A stretch of DNA of 16,897 nt from JBBDLF01 sp040879025 (GCA_040879025.1 JBBDLF010000031.1:1-16897), one strand, 5' to 3'. Shown: positions 1 through 7,468, counted from the first letter of the stretch. The notes: a model not told the origin generated them from the letters alone. Numbers and translations: made by a program.

Positions 1-20
1 TTGAATCAGTGTTCTTTTCC

Positions 21-256
21 GGCCGAGGGCAGCGAGGCACCACTCCAACGGACGCCCGCTCACCCGTTTTTCGGGCGCTGCGGAACTCGCAGGCTGCCAA
101 ATACGAGATGGAATCACTATCGCAGTCAAGTGAAGAAAGGTGTTCTTGTTGGACAGGGATTGGCTGGCTGCTCAGACAGTCCTCACGCTGATCCGAAAAA
201 CGGGTGAGCGGAATGCGCGTCCTGATTGTTGGAGTAGTGCCTCGCTGCCCTCGGCC
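21..256. repeat. 236-bp nested inverted repeat (MITE-like or structured RNA element)
   Basis: Two pairs of arms are nested. The outer arms 21-49 and 228-256 are reverse complements at 28 of 29 positions. The inner arms 56-74 and 193-211 match perfectly over 19 bp (inner arm ccgctcacccgtttttcgg). The arms are separated by 6 nt on the left and 16 nt on the right, and a roughly 118-nt centre (75-192) is not part of either arm. A weak extension ttcc (17-20) / ggaa (259-262) lies outside. No open frame in the element resembles a protein I recognise, and I see no clear target-site duplication. It may be a non-autonomous mobile element, or a transcribed RNA that folds into a long hairpin. The inverted repeat itself is certain; its nature is not. 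Confidence 0.75.
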
Positions 257-336
257 TTGGAAGGTGCAGCCGGCTGATCCAAGGTTCTTGCAGACAGACC
301 AGACGCAGTTTCGGGCTACCCGCAGGCAGATTGGTA

Positions 337-511
337 GAGCGGGTGGGGGTACGCTTCATTCGCAGCGACCAGCGCCAGGGACGGACGCGGGACCGGGCCA
401 GGGATGGCCCACGGAGCGGAGAAGGAAGCGTACTCCCATCCGCTCGGGACTCATTAAATTATTGAGCCTCCCACCGGAGCGGAAGGAAGCGTACTCCCGC
501 CCGCTCGGGAC
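337..511. repeat. Cluster of REP-like short palindromic repeats
   Basis: A 21-bp core, gaagcgtactcccgcccgct plus c, occurs three times: 425-445 and 486-506 in direct orientation, 61 bp apart, and 337-357 inverted with two mismatches. The two direct copies belong to longer similar units, 412-450 and 475-511. Each has a gagcgg/ccgctc stem around the core. Between them lies a hairpin with a 2-nt bulge (446-453 with 463-472, AT-rich loop), and just before them a perfect 6-bp stem with a GGGA loop at 395-410. This looks like a repetitive extragenic palindromic cluster. The right edge at 511 coincides with the point where YhbY homology stops on the reverse strand. Confidence 0.65.
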
Positions 512-712
512 GCATATCGTTTTCAGCACCGAATTTCTTTCTTCCCGGTCTGTTATGCTGATTTTCAGTTTGATCAACTCATGTGACCGGAGGGCCCGAT
601 CGATTTCTGATTTCACTGAGTCTGTCAGGCCTTTGTTTGCGACGGTTACCACCGGCTTGAGCTGGTGTGCGATCGTTCTGAATCGTTTTTTGTCTTGCGC
701 GCTTGGGGTCAT
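356..712 (-). CDS. yhbY: YhbY ribosome-assembly RNA-binding protein, C-terminus replaced by repeat sequence
   Basis: YhbY is a small CRM-domain RNA-binding protein that associates with pre-50S ribosomal subunits. Residues 1-66 align well with the family: the LKPVV strand, the ANKGLT loop at the place of GxxGLT, the helix SEIDRAL, and HELIKLKI followed by DRE. After residue 66-67 (codon at 512-514) the expected ending, a strand of the VQxIGxxxVLYR type plus a basic tail, is missing. About 50 unrelated residues encoded by the REP-like repeats follow, up to a TGA at 356-358. The frame therefore gives 118 aa against about 97 normally, but with the last third of the CRM domain lost. It may be a pseudogene or a still partly working variant. 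Start: ATG at 712, chosen by alignment; the ribosome binding site is weak. It is divergent from rlmE, as usual for the family. Confidence 0.7.
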   Translation of the reverse strand: MTPSAQDKKRFRTIAHQLKPVVTVANKGLTDSVKSEIDRALRSHELIKLKISITDREERNSVLKTICVPSGREYASFRSGGRLNNLMSPERMGVRFLLRSVGHPWPGPASVPGAGRCE

Positions 713-859
713 GGCGAGTGCTCTGATCCTGTATCCTTGAGCCGGGGTATGTGTATAAACGACTGGAATATAACCTCGGTGGTGCCGCAGGGTTGCCCGG
801 TTAATTCTACGCAGCCCCGGGGTCGCTAACAATGGCCTTGCCCTTCTACGGAGTAAACA

Positions 860-1489
860 GTGGCACGATCAAAAAGCAGCAAAGGCTGGTTAAAAGAACA
901 CTTCGATGACAGCTATGTGCGCCGATCCAGGAAAATGGGTTACCGTTCACGCGCCGTATTCAAATTGCTGGAATTACAAGAGAAGGACCGATTCATTCGT
1001 TCCGGAATGACCGTGGTTGATCTGGGGGCCGCGCCGGGCGGGTGGTCACAGCTTGGGGTGGAACTGGCCGGTCCGACCGGGCGCGTGATAGCCAGCGATA
1101 TACTCGAAATGGATCCCATTGCCGGTGTGGAATTTCTGCAAGGCGATTTCACGGAAAACGAGGTCTGTGAACGCCTGGTTTCTCTGCTCGGTGACGGCGC
1201 GGACCTTGTAATTTCAGACATGGCGCCCAATCTTAGTGGTATGAAGGAAATCGATCAGCCGCAGGTCATGTACCTGGCCGAACTGGCACTGGATCTGGCG
1301 CAAAAAGTACTCCGGCGCAATGGATCATTTCTGGTGAAGGTCTTTAATGGGGAAGGAGCGGACGAATTCATCACGCAGCTACGGCAACGGTTCGCGACCG
1401 TCAAGATCAGAAAGCCGAAAGCCTCCCGCTCTCGCTCCAGTGAGGTGTATCTGCTCGCCACCGGTTATCAGGATGAAAGATCGGGTTAA
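860..1489 (+). CDS. rlmE: 23S rRNA (uridine-2552 2'-O) methyltransferase RlmE (FtsJ/RrmJ)
   Basis: RlmE uses S-adenosylmethionine to methylate the 2'-OH of U2552 in the A-loop of 23S rRNA, a late step of 50S assembly in the cytoplasm. The 209-aa length equals that of the E. coli protein. Visible features are the SAM-binding motif VDLGAAPGGWSQ (residues 53-64), the acidic residue D80 at the end of the second strand, and SDMAPN (119-124). The K-D-K-E catalytic tetrad fits K35, D120, K160 and E195. The start is GTG at 860, with ggag at 850-853 upstream. The 147-bp spacer to yhbY should hold both divergent promoters, but I could not fix a convincing -35/-10 pair there. ftsH follows after about 126 bp, the standard rlmE-ftsH pair. 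Confidence 0.97.
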   Translation: MARSKSSKGWLKEHFDDSYVRRSRKMGYRSRAVFKLLELQEKDRFIRSGMTVVDLGAAPGGWSQLGVELAGPTGRVIASDILEMDPIAGVEFLQGDFTENEVCERLVSLLGDGADLVISDMAPNLSGMKEIDQPQVMYLAELALDLAQKVLRRNGSFLVKVFNGEGADEFITQLRQRFATVKIRKPKASRSRSSEVYLLATGYQDERSG

Positions 1490-1615
1490 TTTTAATGCAT
1501 ATTTCTCCATAGCCTATAAAATGACCTTTACAGGCTCTAATCGCCGTCGAGACGGCGCATTTCCGGTCCAGGTAAGCCAATACCGCCAGCCGAATTGAAA
1601 GAGGGGGATAAGCCC
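1490..1615 (+). other. rlmE-ftsH spacer with hairpin and possible promoter
   Basis: A perfect 6-bp stem (cgccgt/acggcg, loop CGAG) lies at 1542-1557 without a T-run, so it is not a typical terminator. An AT-rich stretch, tataaaat at 1515-1522, could be a -10 box, but the matching -35 region is poor (ttttaa at 1491-1496). ftsH may therefore have its own weak promoter in addition to read-through from rlmE. I did not recognise a heat-shock sigma32 promoter. Confidence 0.3.
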
Positions 1616-3574
1616 TTGAATGATATGGCAAAAAATTTAATCCTGTGGATGATCATCGCCGGTATCCTGCTCACGGTATTTAATAATATCAATCAGGAAA
1701 CCCGGGACGAATCTATCCTTTACTCTGAATTTGTGCGTGAAATCCGCGGCGGCCAGGTAACTGAAGTGGACTTCTCGGGCCTTACCATCACCGGTACACG
1801 CCGCGATGGCAGCCAGTTCAGAACGTATATGCCAACGATCGGGGACGATCAGTTGATGGACGATTTGTTCGCCAACAACGTACAAATCAGCGGGAGCGAG
1901 CCGGAGCGGCAGAGCCTCTGGACGCAGCTGCTGGTGGCCAGTTTCCCCATTTTGATCATTATTGCCCTGTTCTTTTTCTTTATGCGGCAGATGCAGGGAG
2001 GCGCAGGCGGCGGCAAGGGCGGACCCATGTCCTTTGGCAAGAGCAAGGCCAAACTGTTGGGTGAAGACCAGATCAAGATAACATTCTCTGATGTGGCGGG
2101 AGTGGATGAAGCGAAGGAAGATGTTCAGGAACTGGTGGAATTTCTGCGCGAGCCGGATAAATTCCAGCGCCTCGGAGGCAGAATCCCCCGCGGCATTCTG
2201 ATGGTCGGACCTCCCGGTACCGGTAAGACGTTGCTGGCAAAAGCGATTGCCGGTGAAGCCAAAGTGCCTTTCTTCACCATTTCCGGTTCCGACTTTGTCG
2301 AAATGTTCGTGGGTGTGGGCGCGTCCCGGGTTCGGGACATGTTCGATCAGGCGAAGAAGCAGGCTCCGTGTATTGTCTTTATCGATGAGATTGATGCGGT
2401 CGGTCGTCATCGCGGTGCCGGTCTTGGCGGCGGACATGACGAACGCGAACAGACCCTGAACCAGTTGCTGGTGGAAATGGACGGTTTCGAAATGAACGAT
2501 GGCGTTATCGTCATCGCCGCGACCAACCGCCCCGACGTACTTGACCCCGCACTTTTGCGTCCAGGCCGCTTCGATCGCCAAGTGGTTGTGGGACTGCCGG
2601 ATATACGCGGTCGCGAACATATTCTGAAGGTCCATATGCGTAAGGTGCCCATTGACGATCGCGTCAAGGCCGGCATCATCGCACGCGGCACACCGGGTTT
2701 CTCCGGCGCCGATCTGGCGAATCTGGTGAACGAGGCGGCGCTTTTTGCCGCTCGCGCCGGCAGGCGTCTGGTCTCAATGGAAGAATTTGAAAAGGCCAAG
2801 GACAAGATCATGATGGGCGCCGAGCGCAAGTCGATGGTGATGTCCGACAAGGAAAAACTGAATACCGCGTACCACGAAGCCGGCCATGCCATTGTCGGGC
2901 GGCTGGTGCCTGAGCACGACCCGGTTTACAAGGTGAGTATCATTCCCCGTGGACGGGCGCTCGGGGTGACGATGTTCCTGCCTGAAGAGGATAGATACAG
3001 CATCAGCAAACAGGCTATTCTAAGCCAGATTTGCAGTCTTTATGGAGGCCGTATCGCCGAGGAAATGACGCTCGGAAAGGATGGTGTCACGACGGGCGCT
3101 TCCAACGACATACAGCGTGCCACGGAGATGGCGCGGAATATGGTAACCAAATGGGGCTTGTCCGAGGAAATGGGACCAATGATGTACTCCGAGGATGACG
3201 GTGAAGTGTTTCTTGGTCGATCGGCAGGCACCCAAAGCAAGACTGTCTCCAGCGAAACGGCAAAAGCCATAGACAGGGAAGTGCGCAAAATCCTCGATAC
3301 CTGCTACGACCGTGCCGGGCAATTACTGAAAGACAATCGCGATCGGCTTGAACTGATGAAGGACGCATTGCTGGAATACGAAACCATCGACGCGGATCAG
3401 ATCGGTGACATTATGCAGGGCAAAAAGCCGCGTCCGCCGGCTGACTGGAGCGACAACGATTCAGGCACAAGCGGCGCCGGCAAGTCTGAAGGCGGCAGCG
3501 CGGAAGATAAGGAAGATACCAAGGGAAGCAAGTCGCCGGACAGCAAAATCGGTGGTCCGGCCAGCGAACACTGA
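1616..3574 (+). CDS. ftsH: ATP-dependent zinc metalloprotease FtsH (AAA+)
   Basis: FtsH is a hexameric inner-membrane protease that degrades misfolded membrane proteins and regulators. In order (numbering from 1616): transmembrane segment 7-24, a short periplasmic domain, transmembrane segment about 105-123 ending in FMRQMQ, Walker A GPPGTGKT (198-205), pore motif FVG (231-233), Walker B ending in FIDEID (to 260), second region of homology 304-321 with RPGRFDR, zinc site HEAGH (420-424), and the third zinc ligand D498 in GASND. The tail after about residue 605 is low-complexity and charged. Start: TTG at 1616 gives MNDMAKN, sits 8 nt after the gaggggg ribosome binding site (1601-1607) and mimics the E. 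coli MSDMAKN form; ATG at 1625 is the alternative. The length of 652 aa is normal. folP starts 14 nt downstream, so they are probably co-transcribed. Confidence 0.97.
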   Translation: MNDMAKNLILWMIIAGILLTVFNNINQETRDESILYSEFVREIRGGQVTEVDFSGLTITGTRRDGSQFRTYMPTIGDDQLMDDLFANNVQISGSEPERQSLWTQLLVASFPILIIIALFFFFMRQMQGGAGGGKGGPMSFGKSKAKLLGEDQIKITFSDVAGVDEAKEDVQELVEFLREPDKFQRLGGRIPRGILMVGPPGTGKTLLAKAIAGEAKVPFFTISGSDFVEMFVGVGASRVRDMFDQAKKQAPCIVFIDEIDAVGRHRGAGLGGGHDEREQTLNQLLVEMDGFEMNDGVIVIAATNRPDVLDPALLRPGRFDRQVVVGLPDIRGREHILKVHMRKVPIDDRVKAGIIARGTPGFSGADLANLVNEAALFAARAGRRLVSMEEFEKAKDKIMMGAERKSMVMSDKEKLNTAYHEAGHAIVGRLVPEHDPVYKVSIIPRGRALGVTMFLPEEDRYSISKQAILSQICSLYGGRIAEEMTLGKDGVTTGASNDIQRATEMARNMVTKWGLSEEMGPMMYSEDDGEVFLGRSAGTQSKTVSSETAKAIDREVRKILDTCYDRAGQLLKDNRDRLELMKDALLEYETIDADQIGDIMQGKKPRPPADWSDNDSGTSGAGKSEGGSAEDKEDTKGSKSPDSKIGGPASEH

Positions 3575-3588
3575 CTGCTGTCCCCTCG

Positions 3589-4503
3589 ATGACAGCGATG
3601 AACCGTGTCGTAACTCTCAGGGGTGGAATACTGGATTTGTCCACTCCGATAGTTATGGGCATATTGAATGTTACACCCGACTCCTTCTATGACGGCTCCC
3701 GCCTTGCCGACCCCGCCTCGGCAAAATTTCAGATCTCACTCGACAAGGCCATCGCCGCAGCCGGGCGAATGAGACTTGAAGGCGCCGCGATTATCGACGT
3801 CGGGGGAGAATCCACGCGGCCGGGCGCTGCGCCAGTCCCTCTCCAGGAGGAATTGAATCGGGTGATTCCTGTCATTGAAGCCATTGCGGAACGCATAGAT
3901 GTGGCAATCTCCGTGGATACGAGTACTCCCCAGGTGATGCGCGAGGCATGTACTGCCGGCGCCGTCATCATCAATGACGTCCGGGCACTCGGGCGCGAGG
4001 GCGCCATGGAGGAGGCACGGGACACCGGCGCCGGGATCTGTTTGATGCACATGCAGGGTAATCCGGGAACGATGCAGGAGAGTTTTGCTTATGCCGATGT
4101 CGTTGTGGAAGTTTTTGATTTCCTCACGTCCCGTGTCAAGGCCTGCGAAGCGGCCGGTATCGACCGGCAGCGCCTTCTGGTTGACCCGGGTTTCGGTTTT
4201 GGCAAATCCGTCCAGCATAATTTTCAACTGCTGAAACACCTGCATCGGTTCCAGTCGCTTGATTTACCGGTGCTGGTGGGTGTTTCAAGAAAGTCGATGA
4301 TTGGCAAATTACTGGACAAGCCGGTGACTGAAAGGCTCGCGGGCAGTCTGGCCGCAACCTGTTTCGCGCTGGAACGGGGAGCCAATGTTATTCGAACTCA
4401 TGATGTGGCTGCCACTATGGATGCGATTGCAGTAAACTGTGCACTGGCCTGCGACCGAAGCGGTCGGCAAACAGGAGAAAAAGAAATCACAACTCCCAAA
4501 TGA
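3589..4503 (+). CDS. folP: Dihydropteroate synthase FolP
   Basis: FolP condenses 6-hydroxymethyl-7,8-dihydropterin pyrophosphate with p-aminobenzoate to give dihydropteroate; it is the sulfonamide target. The TIM-barrel signatures are all visible: NVTPDSF (27-33), GGESTRPGA (72-80), the VDT loop around 109-111, the DPGFGFGKS loop (199-207), SRK at 233-235, and RTHDV (269-273). The 304 aa are slightly longer than the 282-aa E. coli enzyme, with extra residues at both ends. The ATG at 3589 is 14 nt after the ftsH stop and has a poor ribosome binding site, so translational coupling to ftsH is plausible; ATG at 3598 is a possible alternative start. glmM follows after 18 nt, the standard ftsH-folP-glmM order. 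Confidence 0.97.
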   Translation: MTAMNRVVTLRGGILDLSTPIVMGILNVTPDSFYDGSRLADPASAKFQISLDKAIAAAGRMRLEGAAIIDVGGESTRPGAAPVPLQEELNRVIPVIEAIAERIDVAISVDTSTPQVMREACTAGAVIINDVRALGREGAMEEARDTGAGICLMHMQGNPGTMQESFAYADVVVEVFDFLTSRVKACEAAGIDRQRLLVDPGFGFGKSVQHNFQLLKHLHRFQSLDLPVLVGVSRKSMIGKLLDKPVTERLAGSLAATCFALERGANVIRTHDVAATMDAIAVNCALACDRSGRQTGEKEITTPK

Positions 4504-4521
4504 ACCAGGGATAACGAGACG

Positions 4522-5874
4522 GTGACAAAACAAGAAAAGCGCTTTTTTGGTACCGACGGCATCAGGGGTAAAGTGGGAGATCCGCCCATCACCCCCGACT
4601 TCATGCTCAAATTGGGATGGGCAGCCGGCAAGGTCTTTGCCACAGAGGGAAACGGCCGCAGCAAGATTCTTATCGGCAAGGACACCCGCATTTCCGGTTA
4701 CATGTTCGAAGCAGCCCTGGAAGCGGGCATCACTTCCGCCGGCGTGGATATCAGTCTTCTCGGCCCCATGCCCACTCCCGCGATCGCCTATCTTACCCGC
4801 ACATTGCGAGCTCAGGCTGGAATAGTTATCAGCGCCTCCCATAATCCATTCGACGACAATGGCATCAAGTTTTTTTCCCCGAAGGGCACCAAGCTGCCCG
4901 ATGAGCTGGAGTTCGCCATCGAAGATATGATGGACAGTGAAATCGCCACGGTAGCCTCTCAGAGTCTGGGCAAAGCGTCGCGGGTTACCGATGCCGCCGG
5001 CCGCTACATCGAATTTTGCAAAAGTACCATTGGTTCGCACATGAAATTCAACGGCATCAAGATGGTTGTCGACTGCGCCAATGGCTCCACCTATCACATA
5101 GCCCCGGCGGTGTTCGAAGAACTGGGTGCCAGCGTGACCACCATCGGGGTTTCCCCCAATGGCCTGAATATCAATGAAAACAGCGGGTCCACCTCGCCTT
5201 CGCTGCTGGCCGAGACCGTGGTCAGGGAAAAGGCGGACATTGGCATTGCGTTCGATGGTGACGGCGACCGTCTCATCATGGTGGACCATACCGGCAGTAT
5301 TGTGGACGGTGACGAAATACTCTATGTCATTGCCAGGGACCGCCGGCGTCAGAATATTGACTTTGGCGGCGTGGTCGGTACCCACATGACCAACCTCGGT
5401 CTTGAACTGGCCCTGGATTCGCTGGATGTCCCCTTTGTTCGCACCAAGGTGGGTGATCGCTACGTCATGGCGGAAATGTTGACTCGCGGCTGGGATCTCG
5501 GTGGAGAATCGTCGGGACATATTATTTGTCTGGACATTACCAGCACCGGTGACGGTATCGTGTCCGCGTTGCAGACACTTGCAGCATTGGTGAACTGTAA
5601 TCAACCCCTGGCCGATCTGAAGAACAAGATGCGTAAACTGCCGCAGTCCATGATCAATGTGCAGTATGCGAAAAAGTACGATATTGAAAGCAACGAGAAC
5701 GTGCGGTCGGCGGTGGCCAGTGTCCAGTCCCGGCTGGGCAAGAACGGGAGGGTGCTGTTGCGCCCCTCCGGAACCGAGCCGGTGCTGCGGGTCATGGTGG
5801 AAGGTGAAGATCTGGATACCGTGGACAGACTGGCACTAGAACTTTCCGAGCTGGTGGCTGCGGAAGTTGCCTGA
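4522..5874 (+). CDS. glmM: Phosphoglucosamine mutase GlmM
   Basis: GlmM interconverts glucosamine-6-phosphate and glucosamine-1-phosphate on the route to UDP-N-acetylglucosamine for peptidoglycan and lipopolysaccharide. Family motifs: FFGTDGIRG near the N-terminus (8-16); the active-site phosphoserine loop SASHNP (104-109, phosphoserine expected at S106); the Mg2+ loop DGDGDR (245-250); the sugar-binding loop GESSGH (328-333); and the phosphate-binding loop RPSGTEP (414-420) in domain 4. The 450 aa match the family (E. coli 445). It starts with GTG at 4522; the upstream Shine-Dalgarno is only a weak aggg near 4507-4510, so coupling to folP, ending 18 nt earlier, is likely. Confidence 0.97.
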   Translation: MTKQEKRFFGTDGIRGKVGDPPITPDFMLKLGWAAGKVFATEGNGRSKILIGKDTRISGYMFEAALEAGITSAGVDISLLGPMPTPAIAYLTRTLRAQAGIVISASHNPFDDNGIKFFSPKGTKLPDELEFAIEDMMDSEIATVASQSLGKASRVTDAAGRYIEFCKSTIGSHMKFNGIKMVVDCANGSTYHIAPAVFEELGASVTTIGVSPNGLNINENSGSTSPSLLAETVVREKADIGIAFDGDGDRLIMVDHTGSIVDGDEILYVIARDRRRQNIDFGGVVGTHMTNLGLELALDSLDVPFVRTKVGDRYVMAEMLTRGWDLGGESSGHIICLDITSTGDGIVSALQTLAALVNCNQPLADLKNKMRKLPQSMINVQYAKKYDIESNENVRSAVASVQSRLGKNGRVLLRPSGTEPVLRVMVEGEDLDTVDRLALELSELVAAEVA

Positions 5875-5937
5875 TGTACCCTGTTGCAACCCCACCCCAA
5901 CTTGGTTAGTATTGGCGCCCGCTTTAGCTGGCGGTTC

Positions 5938-5974
5938 CGGCTGACCGTCGTGGGCTGAAATTCAGGGTCAGCCG
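5938..5974 (+). promoter_or_regulatory. Hairpin abutting the tpiA Shine-Dalgarno
   Basis: cggctgacc (5938-5946) and ggtcagccg (5966-5974) form a perfect 9-bp stem with a 19-nt loop. The loop contains a small ctga/tcag inverted repeat of its own (5955-5965). The strong tpiA ribosome binding site aaggagg (5975-5981) begins at the base directly after the stem. There is no T-run, so it is not an intrinsic terminator. It could shield or expose the ribosome binding site, or stabilise the 5' end of a processed mRNA. The structure is seen in the sequence; the function is inferred. Confidence 0.4.
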
Positions 5975-5988
5975 AAGGAGGCTCGGCT

Positions 5989-6744
5989 ATGCGGCAAAGA
6001 CTGGTCGCCGGCAACTGGAAGATGCACGGAACAAGGCTCACGGTAACCACTTTGCTGAAAGAGCTGGATGCTTCGGCAGCGGTTATTTCGGTAGCTTCGG
6101 AGGTTGTGATTTGTCCCGCCTGTATTCATATTCCGCTGGCCGAACACATCCTGCGGAACAGCTCTATCAAGGTGGGCGCGCAGAACGCGTACCATGAACC
6201 GCAGGGAGCGTTCACCGGAGAAGTAGCAGCGTCGATGTTGGCGGAACACTCGGTCAGGTATGTTATTGTCGGGCATTCAGAGCGTCGCCACGTTTTCGGT
6301 GAGAAAGATGCCACTGTCAGCGCCAAGTTTGTCGCCGTACAATCGCAGGGAATGATTCCGATTCTGTGCCTTGGCGAAACCCTGAAACAACGGGAGGGTG
6401 GCGTCACCCGGGATGTCGTTTTACAGCAACTGGATGCAGTAATGGACCGTGCCGGGATAGAATCGTTCAAGGAAGCGGTCATTGCCTACGAGCCGGTTTG
6501 GGCGATAGGCACCGGCAACACAGCAACACCGGATCAGGCACAGGAAGTTCATGGCCTGATCAGAGAGCATATTGCCCAGGCCGACAGCAAGATCTCGGCA
6601 GGGGTGAGAATAATCTATGGTGGCAGCGTTAACACCGGTAATGCGGCCAGCCTGTTCGGGCAGCCGGATATCGACGGCGGTCTGGTAGGCGGAGCGTCCT
6701 TGAAGGCGCAGGAATTTATTTCGATTTGTAGTGTGGAAGAGTAA
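5989..6744 (+). CDS. tpiA: Triosephosphate isomerase TpiA
   Basis: TpiA interconverts dihydroxyacetone phosphate and glyceraldehyde-3-phosphate in glycolysis and gluconeogenesis, acting as a cytosolic dimer. The catalytic set is present: N9 and K11 in GNWKM, H96 in VGHSERR (94-100), E168 in AYEPVWAIGTG (166-176, which also carries loop 6), GGS at 211-213, and the phosphate-binding GGLVGGASL (230-238). The 251-aa length is typical. The start ATG at 5989 has a near-perfect aaggagg ribosome binding site 7 nt upstream, the strongest in this part of the window. The 114-bp spacer after glmM has a hairpin next to that site. secG follows after 3 nt, so tpiA and secG are almost certainly translated from one message. 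Confidence 0.97.
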   Translation: MRQRLVAGNWKMHGTRLTVTTLLKELDASAAVISVASEVVICPACIHIPLAEHILRNSSIKVGAQNAYHEPQGAFTGEVAASMLAEHSVRYVIVGHSERRHVFGEKDATVSAKFVAVQSQGMIPILCLGETLKQREGGVTRDVVLQQLDAVMDRAGIESFKEAVIAYEPVWAIGTGNTATPDQAQEVHGLIREHIAQADSKISAGVRIIYGGSVNTGNAASLFGQPDIDGGLVGGASLKAQEFISICSVEE

Positions 6745-6747
6745 ACA

Positions 6748-7143
6748 ATGCAGACTTTAGTGCTGGTTATACACATTATCATAGCCGTGGTGATCGTCGC
6801 CCTGGTATTGCTACAGCAGGGGAAAGGCGCTGATGCGGGCGCTTCCTTTGGCTCTGGCGCCTCGCAAACAGTGTTTGGCGCGTCCGGCAGTGGCAATTTT
6901 TTGACCAGGGCTACCACTGTCGCGGCAACGCTGTTTTTTATAACAAGTCTTTCTCTGGCCATCTTTGCCAAAGACCAGACAGGAATGGGAAATACCGAAG
7001 GATTGCCTTTGGTCAATCCAGACTCGATCCCCCTGCAGACCACGCCGCAGGATCAGTCCGATGTTCCGCAGTTAAATGCTCCTGCCGATGTCCCTGAACC
7101 GGGTAACGACGATATTCCCGCGTTACCACAGACTGATAACTGA
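6748..7143 (+). CDS. secG: Preprotein translocase subunit SecG
   Basis: SecG is the small accessory subunit of the SecYEG protein-conducting channel in the inner membrane and aids SecA-driven export. The fold is plain: transmembrane segment 1 at about residues 3-22, the conserved LLQQGKGADAGASFGSG cytoplasmic loop (21-37), and transmembrane segment 2 at about 54-74. A long Pro/Gln/Asp-rich C-terminal tail (75-131) is hydrophilic and poorly conserved in the family. The ATG lies 3 nt after the tpiA stop. It is followed by tRNA-Leu(GAG), the secG-leuU arrangement also known from E. coli. Confidence 0.95.
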   Translation: MQTLVLVIHIIIAVVIVALVLLQQGKGADAGASFGSGASQTVFGASGSGNFLTRATTVAATLFFITSLSLAIFAKDQTGMGNTEGLPLVNPDSIPLQTTPQDQSDVPQLNAPADVPEPGNDDIPALPQTDN

Positions 7144-7158
7144 CGGGCGGAATCCCTT

Positions 7159-7244
7159 GCCGAAGTGGTGGAATTGGTAGACACGCTATCTTGAGGGGGT
7201 AGTGACCTATGGTCGTGCCGGTTCAAGTCCGGCCTTCGGCACCA
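7159..7244 (+). tRNA. tRNA-Leu (anticodon GAG)
   Basis: This is an 86-nt class II tRNA with encoded CCA. The acceptor stem GCCGAAG/CTTCGGC (7159-7165 with 7234-7240) is perfect, A73 is followed by CCA (7242-7244). The D-arm sequence is typical for tRNA-Leu, the anticodon stem CTATC/GGTAG encloses TTGAGGG with anticodon GAG, there is a long variable arm, and the T-loop is TTCAAGT. It lies 15 nt after secG, probably reading from the secG transcript. I found no convincing intrinsic terminator with a T-run directly behind it. Confidence 0.97.
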
Positions 7245-7299
7245 TTCTTGTTCCCTGTCCTCACACCGGGGCGCGCCGGCCCAAAATGCCGATCTGCGC

Positions 7300-7329
7300 T
7301 TGACCGGGGGTGCCTCTGGTCCTTATAAT
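7300..7329 (+). promoter_or_regulatory. Strong sigma70 promoter for the tRNA-fMet-rimP-nusA operon
   Basis: ttgacc (7300-7305) and a perfect tataat (7324-7329) are 18 nt apart. The discriminator region after the -10 box (tcctgcccc) is GC-rich, as in stringently controlled stable-RNA promoters. Initiation would be near 7336-7338, which leaves about 170 nt of leader before the initiator tRNA. This is the best promoter in the window. Growth-rate or ppGpp control is an inference from the discriminator. Confidence 0.8.
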
Positions 7330-7421
7330 TCCTGCCCCTTTGAGGGATAAGCCAGAATATCTTGAAACCAAAGCTTGGCAGGGAGAGTCAGCGTTGGTGG
7401 CTGGACGTGAAAATGGGCCGA

Positions 7422-7468
7422 TTTGCCGGAAGATTACCGGCAGGCGCCGGTCTTAACAATCTGCCGGT
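7422..7468 (+). promoter_or_regulatory. boxA-like (nut-like) antitermination site with competing hairpins
   Basis: cggtcttaacaat (7448-7460) matches lambda boxA (CGCTCTTA) at 7 of 8 positions and continues ACAAT like the boxA of rRNA leaders. Next to it, two mutually exclusive hairpins share ccggc at 7437-7441: stem 7424-7429/7437-7442 with a 7-nt loop, and stem 7436-7441/7446-7451 with a 4-nt loop. A second copy of gccggt at 7463-7468 offers a third partner. The site lies in the leader, between the promoter and a transcript carrying two terminators and nusA. boxA motifs are short, so a chance match is possible. Confidence 0.45.

Noticed and set aside
21..256. Integron attC site
   Set aside because: The arms are much longer than attC core sites, the expected paired GTTRRRY/RYYYAAC boxes with a typical spacer were not found, and no cassette or integrase is nearby.
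412..511. CRISPR array
   Set aside because: Only two direct copies of the unit, both imperfect and with internal palindromes, one further inverted copy, and no cas genes. A REP-like cluster explains it better.
204..740. 178-codon forward frame over the repeats and opposite yhbY
   Set aside because: It runs through inverted and palindromic repeats and the antisense of the conserved part of yhbY; no domain is recognisable.
4309..5604. 431-codon reverse frame opposite folP and glmM
   Set aside because: It crosses the junction of two well-supported forward genes and resembles no known family; an antisense shadow.
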